Shown piece after piece: positions 1 through 5,799 of a stretch of 6,167 bases of DNA. A program made the translations under genes and the position numbers. The notes below the pieces were generated by a model. That model was not told where the DNA came from. It ran no database searches and worked only from the letters and a program-made list of their open reading frames with translations. This DNA is from an uncultured Slackia sp. (GTDB taxonomy: Bacteria > Actinomycetota > Coriobacteriia > Coriobacteriales > Eggerthellaceae). Position 1 is the first letter of the stretch; the number at the start of each line of letters is the position of its first letter. The stretch is taken from the NCBI GenBank assembly GCA_900553655.1, contig USEQ01000087.1:1-6167 (forward strand). Direction: 5' to 3'.

Positions 1-1
1 C

Positions 2-868
2 GTTCCTCTTCTCCTTGGCGCGGCCATCGTTTCCACGAGCGGAATCGCCGCATTCTTCGTACCTCCTCTTCTATTCGCCGCAGGAGGACTGGTTTTATGC
101 GGCTTCGGCATACGCCGCCTCCGTCTGACAAAAACTTTCGAGCTGTACAGGGACATCATTTCCACGCGCGAATACTGCACCGTCGAAGAGCTCGCCGCCC
201 GCACGGCCACGTCCCCGAAAACCGTTTTGAAGAATCTCAAGACCATGCTGAAAAAAGGCATGTTCAGACAGGCGGCGTTCGACGACAACGAACAATTCCT
301 CATCACAACGCACGACGCCTACAGGGAATACCGCGCCGCCCAACTCGAAGCGCAGCATCTCCGCCACCAAGAAGCCCTCCCCCAAAGCGTCGATGCCCCG
401 TCCGGACAAAACCAGGCCTTAACCTCCGAAGCGCAGGCCCTGCTTGCGCGAGGCGAAGCATTCGTCGCAAAGATTCGCATGAGCAACGAAGCCATTCCTG
501 GCGAAGACATATCCCGCACGATTGACCAGATAGAGCACACCGTACGCACTATCTTCAAGCGAGCCGAAGAATACCCCCAAGTCATCGACGACCTTGACAA
601 GCTGATGGACTATTATCTTCCCACTACGATCAAGCTTCTAGACGCATACAGAGAGCTTGATGCTCAACCCATTCAGGGAGAGAACATCCAGAAATCTAAA
701 AAAGAAATCGAAGCAGCACTCGACACGCTCAGCACGGCCTTCGAAAAGCTTCTCGACTCCATATTCAAAGAGATGGCTTGGGACGTCTCCACCGACATAT
801 CGGTCTTACACACCGTCCTCGCACAGGAAGGCCTTGTGGAAGACCCTTTCACAAGGATGCGTCCCTAA
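2..868 (+). CDS. XpaC-family protein (5-bromo-4-chloroindolyl phosphate hydrolysis family), 5' end outside window
   Basis: The frame is open from the first base, so the true start lies upstream; 288 residues are visible. Residues 2-20 and 22-37 are two hydrophobic segments, probably a membrane hairpin, ending in a basic stretch (RRLRL). Residues about 46-103 look like a winged helix-turn-helix: TVEELAARTATSPKTVLKNL, then a basic turn and a short wing. A charged linker leads to a helical C-terminal domain with the family hallmark YYLPTT at residues 204-209, followed by KLLDAY and, near the end, VSTDISVLHTVLAQEGL. This matches the XpaC/Halogen_Hydrol family, named after hydrolysis of a chromogenic phosphate; its real enzymatic role is not established. 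It lies 57 bp before telA, the usual partner, with no terminator between, so the two are probably one operon. The internal TTG at 227 is not a start, because the membrane and winged-helix regions lie upstream in the same frame. Confidence 0.85.
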   Translation, partial: VPLLLGAAIVSTSGIAAFFVPPLLFAAGGLVLCGFGIRRLRLTKTFELYRDIISTREYCTVEELAARTATSPKTVLKNLKTMLKKGMFRQAAFDDNEQFLITTHDAYREYRAAQLEAQHLRHQEALPQSVDAPSGQNQALTSEAQALLARGEAFVAKIRMSNEAIPGEDISRTIDQIEHTVRTIFKRAEEYPQVIDDLDKLMDYYLPTTIKLLDAYRELDAQPIQGENIQKSKKEIEAALDTLSTAFEKLLDSIFKEMAWDVSTDISVLHTVLAQEGLVEDPFTRMRP

Positions 869-925
869 CAAACGCGAACACAGAACCGACCTGAGCATCC
901 ATCCGAAACCGAAAGGCAGGATATC

Positions 926-2101
926 ATGAGCGATCTCCTTAACAGCGACCAGATGCAGGCTCCCGGCGTGCCCACGCTAACGCTCACACCCACCATGAGC
1001 GACGCCGCGGCCCCTGCGTCTGCGCCCACCCTGGTTGCGACGCCCGAGGAAAAAACCCCAGCCGCGCTAGACGACAGCATGCTGAGCGACGAAGAAAAAC
1101 GCATGGTGGACAACTTCTCCCAACAGATCAACGTGCGTGATTCCGGCATGATTCTCCAATACGGAGCCGGAGCCCAGAAGAAAATGGCCGACTTCTCCGA
1201 ATCCGCGCTCGCCAGCGTGCGCACGCAAGACCTGGGCGAGGTGGGCGGCTTGATCAGCAGTGTGGTCGTCGAACTGCGCAGCTTCGACGCTACCGAGGAA
1301 AAGGGCGTCTTCGGCTTTTTCAAGAAGGGCGCGAACAAAATCGAGTCCATGCGTGCCAAATACGACAAGGCCGAAGCGAACGTGAATAAAATCGTTGGAG
1401 CCCTGCAGGACCACCAGATGAAGCTCATGAAAGACGCTGCGACGCTCGACAAAATGTACGAGCTCAATCTGACATACTTCAAAGAGCTCACCATGTATAT
1501 TCTTGCAGGAAAAAAGAAACTTGCCGAAGTTCGCGATGTAGAACTGAAAGAGCTCGTCGAGAAGGCACGTTTAAGCGGCAAAGCCGAAGACGCGCAGGCC
1601 GCGCAAGATCTTGAAGCCATGTGCACCCGCTTCGAAAAAAAGATTTCCGACCTGGATCTCACCCGCACCATTGCCATGCAGACGGCACCGCAGATTCGCC
1701 TGGTGCAGAACAACGAGATCACAATGGTCGAAAAGATTCAAACCACCATCGTCAACACCATTCCTCTGTGGAAAAGTCAGATGGTGCTCGCCCTTGGCAT
1801 CGCGAATTCAGCCGAAGCAGTACGTGCCCAAAACGCTGTCACCAACATGACCAACGAGCTGCTCAGAAAGAATGCCGAGATGCTGCACACCTCCACCGTA
1901 GAGGTGGCGCGCGAATCCGAGCGCGGCATCGTAGACATCGAAACCCTGAAAAGCACGAACGAAACGCTGATTAGAACCTTCGACGAAGTCATCCAGATTC
2001 AAAAAGAGGGCCGCCAGAAGCGCGCCGAGGCCGAAGCCGAGATGCGCCGCATGGAGGCCGATTTCAAGCAAAAGATGCTCGAGATTCCACGTCTGCCGTA
2101 G
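926..2101 (+). CDS. telA: TelA-family toxic anion resistance protein
   Basis: This complete 391-residue gene has the usual length of the TelA/KlaA/YaaN family, whose founding members were linked to tellurite resistance; the mechanism is unknown and a role in envelope or stress homeostasis is often suggested. The first 50 residues are a low-complexity tail rich in Pro, Ala and Thr. From about residue 55 the protein is almost wholly helical and highly charged. Family landmarks are a GFFKKGANKIESMRAKY-type block (130-146), YILAGKKKL (191-199), QTAPQIRLVQNNE (252-264), NTIPLWKSQM (277-286), TNELLRKNAEML (309-320) and ESERGIVDIETL (330-341). No membrane segment is visible, so it is probably cytoplasmic or peripheral. 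The ATG is preceded by AAAGG (912-916) and AGGA (918-921), which supports this start. It is probably co-transcribed with the upstream XpaC-family gene, whose membrane hairpin could anchor a complex; that link is inferred. Anion resistance itself is not shown by the sequence. Confidence 0.92.
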   Translation: MSDLLNSDQMQAPGVPTLTLTPTMSDAAAPASAPTLVATPEEKTPAALDDSMLSDEEKRMVDNFSQQINVRDSGMILQYGAGAQKKMADFSESALASVRTQDLGEVGGLISSVVVELRSFDATEEKGVFGFFKKGANKIESMRAKYDKAEANVNKIVGALQDHQMKLMKDAATLDKMYELNLTYFKELTMYILAGKKKLAEVRDVELKELVEKARLSGKAEDAQAAQDLEAMCTRFEKKISDLDLTRTIAMQTAPQIRLVQNNEITMVEKIQTTIVNTIPLWKSQMVLALGIANSAEAVRAQNAVTNMTNELLRKNAEMLHTSTVEVARESERGIVDIETLKSTNETLIRTFDEVIQIQKEGRQKRAEAEAEMRRMEADFKQKMLEIPRLP

Positions 2102-2139
2102 TTGGGAAGCAACACGCCGCCGAAACGACGTACCTTCAT

Positions 2140-2178
2140 GGGGCCGAATGTCTGCGAGACGTTCGGCCCCGTTGCTTT
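2140..2178 (+). terminator. Hairpin terminator of the XpaC-telA unit
   Basis: GGGGCCGAA (2140-2148) pairs perfectly with TTCGGCCCC (2162-2170). The stem continues through a T-G wobble and GTCT/AGAC to a GCG loop, giving a 14-pair stem. A modest T-rich tail (GTTGCTTTTG) follows on the plus strand. The minus-strand side has no T tract, so it acts in the telA direction. It lies 38 bp after the telA stop codon. Confidence 0.8.
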
Positions 2179-2221
2179 TGCGCCCCAAGATCCCAGAACG
2201 GAATCGAACGTGCCTCTTGTC

Positions 2222-2304
2222 TGCCCGGGTGCGGTGGATACCAGGTCCGCCCAGGGCAATGGATACTGGGCCCGCCCAGGGCAATGGATACTGGGCCCGC
2301 CCAG
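2222..2304. repeat. 25-bp tandem repeat with hairpin-forming units
   Basis: Two exact 25-bp units (2248-2272 and 2273-2297) are followed by the first seven bases of a third (2298-2304). A diverged copy (about 2222-2247) precedes them, recognisable by GCCCGGG, GGTGGATACC and AGGTCC. The unit core is GGGCAATGGATACTGGGCC. Within each unit GCCCAG and CTGGGC are complementary, and at each junction CTGGG-CCCG-CCCAG can also pair, so alternative hairpin registers are possible. The 25-bp period is not a multiple of three and no convincing gene spans it, so it is not coding. Confidence 0.85.
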
Positions 2305-2326
2305 AAGCGGCGTCGCGCATCTATAA

Positions 2327-2487
2327 TGCAAAGTTTTTTCGAGTATGAACCCTCCCAATTAGGACTCGCATTGCGGGTTTGAAAAAACACCAGGTCAGAA
2401 AGGTGCACAATTCGCATATGGAGCAGCACCCTCTGTTTTTTCACCGCTAAAAACGACTTTTGAATTCAAACTCGAAAAAACTTTGCA
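2327..2487. repeat. 161-bp nested palindromic element (MITE-like or structured RNA candidate)
   Basis: The outer arms TGCAAAGTTTTTTCGAGT (2327-2344) and ACTCGAAAAAACTTTGCA (2470-2487) are a perfect 18-bp inverted repeat. They extend inward by four more pairs after one mismatch (2346-2349 with 2465-2468). Nested inside are a perfect 10-bp inverted repeat, TGAAAAAACA (2380-2389) with TGTTTTTTCA (2434-2443), and a 5-bp pair, GGTGC (2402-2406) with GCACC (2426-2430). Three concentric arm pairs would fold the whole unit into one long interrupted hairpin on either strand. There is no transposase and no clear target-site duplication. A TATAAT hexamer (2322-2327) abuts the left arm but has no recognisable -35 partner. 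It could be a dispersed non-autonomous element, a structured RNA or a bidirectional termination structure; the sequence alone does not decide. Confidence 0.7.
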
Positions 2488-2704
2488 AATCGAAAGCAAC
2501 GAAGGCTCCATCCGTAGGATGGTAGCACGGCAGCTCGCGTAATCCATGGGGTCGAATCGCATGGAGGGACTTGGTTCGCGAGATTTGAGGCAATGATGGG
2601 AGAAACGGCGGGAGCGGGTGGTTTATAGCCTCTCATGCCTACGGCGCAGAGAGCAGCGGGTAATTTTCTCGAAGCGGCGGGGCGCGCACCAGACTGAAGC
2701 AAAT
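2488..2704. other. Non-coding stretch with small hairpins, no gene supported
   Basis: No convincing gene is seen on either strand. Small perfect inverted repeats are present: CCATCC-GTA-GGATGG (2508-2522); TCCATG (2543-2548) with CATGGA (2560-2565); and, enclosing the latter, CTCGCG (2534-2539) with CGCGAG (2577-2582). A short minus-strand open frame (2466-2702, 78 codons) crosses the region and ends inside the right arm of the neighbouring palindromic element. Its composition and position suggest it is not a gene. The stretch may be a decayed repeat or a structured RNA; nothing shows it is transcribed. Confidence 0.4.
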
Positions 2705-2733
2705 AACAAAAAGACCGCTCAATGAGCGGTCTT
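2705..2733 (-). terminator. Rho-independent terminator of tRNA-Phe
   Basis: Read on the minus strand, AAGACCGCTC, an ATT loop and GAGCGGTCTT form a perfect 10-bp stem (2711-2733), followed by a T-rich run (TTTTTGTTATT counting the last stem bases). It begins about 10 bases after the CCA end of the tRNA. On the plus strand no T tract follows, so it serves the tRNA transcript only. Confidence 0.88.
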
Positions 2734-2742
2734 ACAATTCGA

Positions 2743-2818
2743 TGGTGGTCAGAGAGGGACTCGAACCCCCGGCACGGGGATTTTCAATCCCCTGCTCTAC
2801 CAACTGAGCTACCTGACC
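2743..2818 (-). tRNA. tRNA-Phe (anticodon GAA)
   Basis: The minus strand reads as a 76-base cloverleaf with the CCA end encoded. The acceptor stem is GGTCAGG with TCTGACC (one G-T pair at its base) and the discriminator base is A. The D arm is GCTCAGTTGGTAGAGC. The anticodon stem GGGGA/TCCCC encloses TTGAAAA, giving anticodon GAA. The T arm has TTCGAGT as its loop. All arms are intact, so the tRNA should be functional and read the UUC and UUU codons. It is a single-gene unit with its own promoter and terminator, separate from the purine genes upstream on the same strand. Confidence 0.97.
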
Positions 2819-2841
2819 AGTTACGCTAAGCGCAGGTATGT

Positions 2842-2870
2842 ATACTACAGAAACCTCTTCGTCTTTGCAA
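2842..2870 (-). promoter_or_regulatory. Housekeeping-sigma promoter for tRNA-Phe
   Basis: On the minus strand, TTGCAA (2865-2870) is followed after 17 bases by TAGTAT (2842-2847), close to the -35 and -10 consensus with ideal spacing. Transcription would start near 2835, leaving a leader of about 17 bases before the mature 5' end at 2818. An independent promoter is expected because a terminator separates the tRNA from the radical SAM gene upstream. Confidence 0.65.
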
Positions 2871-2945
2871 GAAGAATTTATGACTTTTTTCCAAAAGGAC
2901 GGCCCCGGTATGCGTCGCCATGCCGCACGTACACAACTACCCTCT

Positions 2946-2983
2946 GAAAAAACGGGGCCAAAGCGCCGTTTCGCTTCGGGCCC
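2946..2983 (-). terminator. Terminator after the purD-radical SAM unit
   Basis: On the minus strand GGGCC, a bulged C and GAAGCG pair with CGCTTT and GGCCC around an AAACGG loop, giving 11 pairs including one G-T. A C, a G and a run of six T residues (2947-2952) follow. It starts 35 bases after the stop codon of the radical SAM gene, where a rho-independent terminator is expected. The bulge makes it slightly imperfect, but the T run is strong. Confidence 0.75.
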
Positions 2984-3017
2984 GCCATCGAGTTTTACCC
3001 CGATAATCCAATCGACA

Positions 3018-4352
3018 CTACTTCATTGCACAGCCAGCGCCGAAAAGAAGGTCGCGCTCATCCTCGGGAAGCGCGGCGCGCGCCTGGTCACGCAAGTTGT
3101 TCACGCCAATAAAGAACTGGCGCATCATAACAACCATGAGGTAGCGTCCCTTTGGCGTCAGAGTAATCTGTTCTTCGTCATCGACATCGAACGCGCCGGA
3201 CATCTTCATAAAGGCGTATTCGACCGGGAGACCCTGCGCAACACTGCAGCCGAAATCACGCTCCCACTGTTTTTTGTCCAGCCGGAGTCCGAAAAGCTGC
3301 ATCATAAAGCGGTAGCGCATGCGGTTACGCTTAGAAAACGTCGCCTTTCCCATAACAGACATGCGATTAGCCTGTATGGCTTCGTTGTACTCGCGCACAC
3401 TGAAGGTGTTGACGTACTGCGTATTGCCCAGATACGTCATGCCACCGCTGCCGATTGCAGGATATTCTTCGTAGTCGACAATGTATTCGTCGATCATCTG
3501 ACCCCCGCGAGCATCCGACGAAGCTCCTTCCGGGCGCTTGTTGAACGTCCATGCGCTGCCATGCACGAACGGAGACGCATCGCCTCCCGCCAGCGTTTCG
3601 CAAATGATTTCGTAAAAGCGCTGCTCGCGGTTATAGTCAACCTTGCCGACCGTAGCAGCAAGAGACTTCTCCACCGAAGGAGAGGCCATGAGCGGATAGA
3701 ACGTTGTCTGGCTTGCACCGCTTTCAAGCACCATCTCAAGGTCGCGACGAAGAATGTCTTCGGTCTGCGCCGGGAAGTTGAAAATCATATCCACATTGAG
3801 CGATTTGAAATACGGCGCCGCTACCTTGATGGATTCGAGAATGCTTTCTCCGCTGCCGTATTTATCGTAGCGGTCCATCTGCTTCAAAAGACCGTCGTCA
3901 AAGCTCTGCACGCCGACGCTCATGCGGTCCACGCGCCCCTGCAGACGCTCTAAATATTCAGGAATCAGATGATTCGGATTGGTTTCGCAAGAAACCTCTT
4001 TGATGGAAAACTCCGACTTCGCCATATCTATGATGTCGCACAATTCATCAAGCACGATAGTGGGCGTTCCGCCGCCAATATAGACGGAATCGAAGTCATA
4101 TCCAAGCTCTTTAAGCATCATCATCTCGCGGCGAAGATTGACGAAATACGGCAGAGCGTAATCTTCCGAAAACGGAAAACGGTTGAACGAGCAGTAGGGG
4201 CACAGCCGTTCGCAGAAAGGGATGTGGATATAGAGCATGTACGGCTGCCCGGGCTTGGGGCCCGGGATACGAGCGTCGCTGCAAGGCTCTATCTTCATGA
4301 AGCGCGATGCGCATATGCGCACCGCGCTGGTAAGCATTCGTTCGCTGAGCAT
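3018..4352 (-). CDS. HemN/HemW-like radical SAM protein (coproporphyrinogen III oxidase family)
   Basis: This 444-residue protein carries the radical SAM iron-sulfur motif CERLCPYC (Cys47, Cys51, Cys54) in the context YIHIPFC typical of the HemN/HemW group, and the SAM-contacting GGGTP at 93-97. Further landmarks are SCETNPNHL (121-129), DRMSVGVQSF (142-151), AIGSGGMTYLG (299-309) and a C-terminal winged-helix-like end with LTPKGRYLMV (398-407). The residue two past Cys54 is Phe, so the fourth cysteine of true oxygen-independent coproporphyrinogen oxidase HemN (the CxC form) is missing. A HemW-like heme chaperone, a heme-processing enzyme or another radical SAM role is therefore as likely as coproporphyrinogen oxidation. 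It starts 6 bases after the purD stop, with AAAGG and AGGA straddling that stop codon, which suggests translational coupling. A second ATG at residue 6 is a possible alternative start. The family call is firm; the reaction is not. Confidence 0.88.
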   Translation of the reverse strand: MLSERMLTSAVRICASRFMKIEPCSDARIPGPKPGQPYMLYIHIPFCERLCPYCSFNRFPFSEDYALPYFVNLRREMMMLKELGYDFDSVYIGGGTPTIVLDELCDIIDMAKSEFSIKEVSCETNPNHLIPEYLERLQGRVDRMSVGVQSFDDGLLKQMDRYDKYGSGESILESIKVAAPYFKSLNVDMIFNFPAQTEDILRRDLEMVLESGASQTTFYPLMASPSVEKSLAATVGKVDYNREQRFYEIICETLAGGDASPFVHGSAWTFNKRPEGASSDARGGQMIDEYIVDYEEYPAIGSGGMTYLGNTQYVNTFSVREYNEAIQANRMSVMGKATFSKRNRMRYRFMMQLFGLRLDKKQWERDFGCSVAQGLPVEYAFMKMSGAFDVDDEEQITLTPKGRYLMVVMMRQFFIGVNNLRDQARAALPEDERDLLFGAGCAMK

Positions 4353-4358
4353 GCGGTC

Positions 4359-5630
4359 CTAACCTTTGAGCGCTCGCAATGCAATATCGCGGCGCAGCTG
4401 TTTACCTTCGAAGTTGATTTTGTCGCACGCCTCGTATGCGAGTTCGCGTGCCTCTTCGAACGTATCAGCAAGGGCGACAACATTCAACACACGTCCGCCA
4501 TTCGTGACAAGCTCTTCATCTGCGTTGAACGCCGTTCCCGCATGAAAGACCGTAACCCCCTCAAGAGCCTCGGCCTCTTCGATTCCAAGGATAACTTTTC
4601 CTTTTTCATAAGAACCGGGGTAGCCTTCACTTGCCAGAACAACGCAGACTGCGCACTTGTCGCTCCACTGCAGATCGAGGTCGGCAAGGCGGTTTTCAGC
4701 GACAGCTTTGAACACCTCGACGGCGTCGCTTTTCATGCGAGGCATGATAACCTGGGTTTCAGGATCGCCGAAACGCGCATTGAATTCGAGCAGCTTAGGT
4801 CCTTCGGCGGTCAGCATGAAGCCACCATAGAGAACGCCCGTGTATGCCGCTTCGAAATCCTCGGCGGTCGCAGCAGCAGCTTTTTGCATAATGCCCTGCA
4901 TCTGAGCCTCAAGCTCGGGCGTAACGCATGGAACGGGGGAGTACACGCCCATGCCGCCGGTATTGGGGCCGCGGTCTCCGTCGTATGCGCGCTTATGGTC
5001 CTGGGCGCACGGCATGCAAAGAGCTTTACCACCAGCAAGATATGCAAGCATGCTGCACTCGGGCCCTTCGAGCATCTCCTCGATGACGACGACGGAACCC
5101 GCTTCGCCGAAGTCGCCCGCAAAGCAGTCACGAACGGCCTCTTGGGCATCTTCCAAGCAGTCGGCGACGATAACGCCCTTGCCAGCAGCCAAGCCATCGG
5201 CCTTAACGACAATGGGAGCGCCCACTTCGTCAAGATAGGCCATAGCCTCCTGCTCGCTGGTGCATTTCTTGTAACGCGCCGTGGGAAGGTCATGAGCAAG
5301 CATGAACTCCTTGGAGAAGCTCTTGCTGCCTTCGAGCTGCGCGCCCTGGGCATCGGGGCCGAACGCGGCAAAGCCGGCATGGCGAACCTTTTCGGCAACG
5401 CCCTCGACCAAGGGAGCCTCGGGGCCTACGACAACCAGCTCGATATCGTTGTCGCGGGAGAAGCCGATAATGGCTTCGGCGTCGAGCATATCGAGCGGGA
5501 CGTTTTTTGCGATGGTCGCCGTACCGCCGTTACCGGGAGCCACATACAGCTCTCCGATATGAGACGACTTAGCAAGCGCCCACGTCAGGGCGTGCTCGCG
5601 ACCGCCACTACCAAGCACCAGTACGTTCAC
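4359..5630 (-). CDS. purD: Phosphoribosylamine-glycine ligase (GAR synthetase)
   Basis: PurD joins 5-phosphoribosylamine and glycine using ATP to give glycinamide ribonucleotide, an early step of de novo purine synthesis, in the cytoplasm. The 423 residues match the usual single-domain bacterial enzyme. The N-terminal domain has LGSGGREHAL (6-15), APGNGGT (31-37) and VGPEAPL (68-74). The ATP-grasp core has GSKSFSKEFM (101-110), VVKADGLAAGKGV (141-153), DHKRAYDGDRGPNTGGMG (211-228) and the family signature NARFGDPETQ (284-293). The C-terminal domain includes VLASEGYPGSYEKG and a Gly-rich NGGRVLNV (377-384). The start is GTG at 5628-5630, preceded by AAAGGA at 5637-5642 with a six-base gap; no better ATG lies nearby. 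It follows purA on the same strand after 169 bp and precedes the radical SAM gene by 6 bp. It looks intact and functional. Confidence 0.97.
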   Translation of the reverse strand: MNVLVLGSGGREHALTWALAKSSHIGELYVAPGNGGTATIAKNVPLDMLDAEAIIGFSRDNDIELVVVGPEAPLVEGVAEKVRHAGFAAFGPDAQGAQLEGSKSFSKEFMLAHDLPTARYKKCTSEQEAMAYLDEVGAPIVVKADGLAAGKGVIVADCLEDAQEAVRDCFAGDFGEAGSVVVIEEMLEGPECSMLAYLAGGKALCMPCAQDHKRAYDGDRGPNTGGMGVYSPVPCVTPELEAQMQGIMQKAAAATAEDFEAAYTGVLYGGFMLTAEGPKLLEFNARFGDPETQVIMPRMKSDAVEVFKAVAENRLADLDLQWSDKCAVCVVLASEGYPGSYEKGKVILGIEEAEALEGVTVFHAGTAFNADEELVTNGGRVLNVVALADTFEEARELAYEACDKINFEGKQLRRDIALRALKG

Positions 5631-5668
5631 TTACGTTCCTTTCAACGTGCAGACACGCTGCTTATTGA

Positions 5669-5700
5669 GAATCGACCCCGGGCTAAGCCGGGATCGATTC
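5669..5700 (-). promoter_or_regulatory. Hairpin in the purA-purD gap, possible purD leader structure
   Basis: GAATCGA (5669-5675) pairs with TCGATTC (5694-5700). After a C/A mismatch the stem continues as CCCG with CGGG, a bulged G and GC/GC closing a TAA loop. Neither strand shows a T run right after the hairpin, so it is not a standard terminator. It lies about 40 bases upstream of the purD GTG. A TATGAT hexamer on the minus strand (5713-5718) could be a -10 box just upstream, but no matching -35 is seen. It may be an RNA-stabilising or attenuator-like structure or a weak terminator of purA; its function is unknown. Confidence 0.4.
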
Positions 5701-5799
5701 GTTCATTCATTGATCATAGTGTTTCTTTTAGCGAATAGGATAGAACGGTTTGCCACCGTACTCATCCGCCATACAACCGACACAGCAGGAGCGAAATCC

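Noticed and set aside
865..1722. 285-codon minus-strand open frame antisense to telA
   Set aside because: Its low-complexity Ser-rich sequence is the reverse shadow of telA, which matches its family throughout.
2222..2304. CRISPR array
   Set aside because: The units are directly adjacent with no unique spacers and no cas genes are present.
2500..2582. Degenerate tRNA, suggested by a T-loop-like GTCGAAT near 2551-2557
   Set aside because: No acceptor stem, D stem or anticodon stem can be assembled around it.
2611..2640. T-box riboswitch, suggested by GGGTGG at 2615-2620
   Set aside because: The rest of the T-box antiterminator consensus is absent and no aminoacyl-tRNA synthetase or other plus-strand gene follows.
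2466..2702. 78-codon minus-strand frame as a small gene
   Set aside because: It starts next to the tRNA terminator, has no clear ribosome site or promoter, is Pro- and Arg-rich, and its end is supplied by the repeat arm.
2838..3953. 371-codon plus-strand open frame antisense to the radical SAM gene
   Set aside because: It crosses the radical SAM gene, its terminator and part of the tRNA promoter region and has no domain signature.
3969..5738. 589-codon plus-strand open frame antisense to purD
   Set aside because: purD on the opposite strand has full-length family motifs; the antisense frame has no recognisable domain and arises from strong third-position GC bias.
5728..5799. In-frame 23-codon extension after the purA TAG stop, including a 14-codon ATG frame (5728-5772)
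   Set aside because: An open run of 23 codons has roughly a one in three chance of occurring at random, FMRGW-stop is a plausible natural PurA end, and the ATG has no ribosome-binding site.
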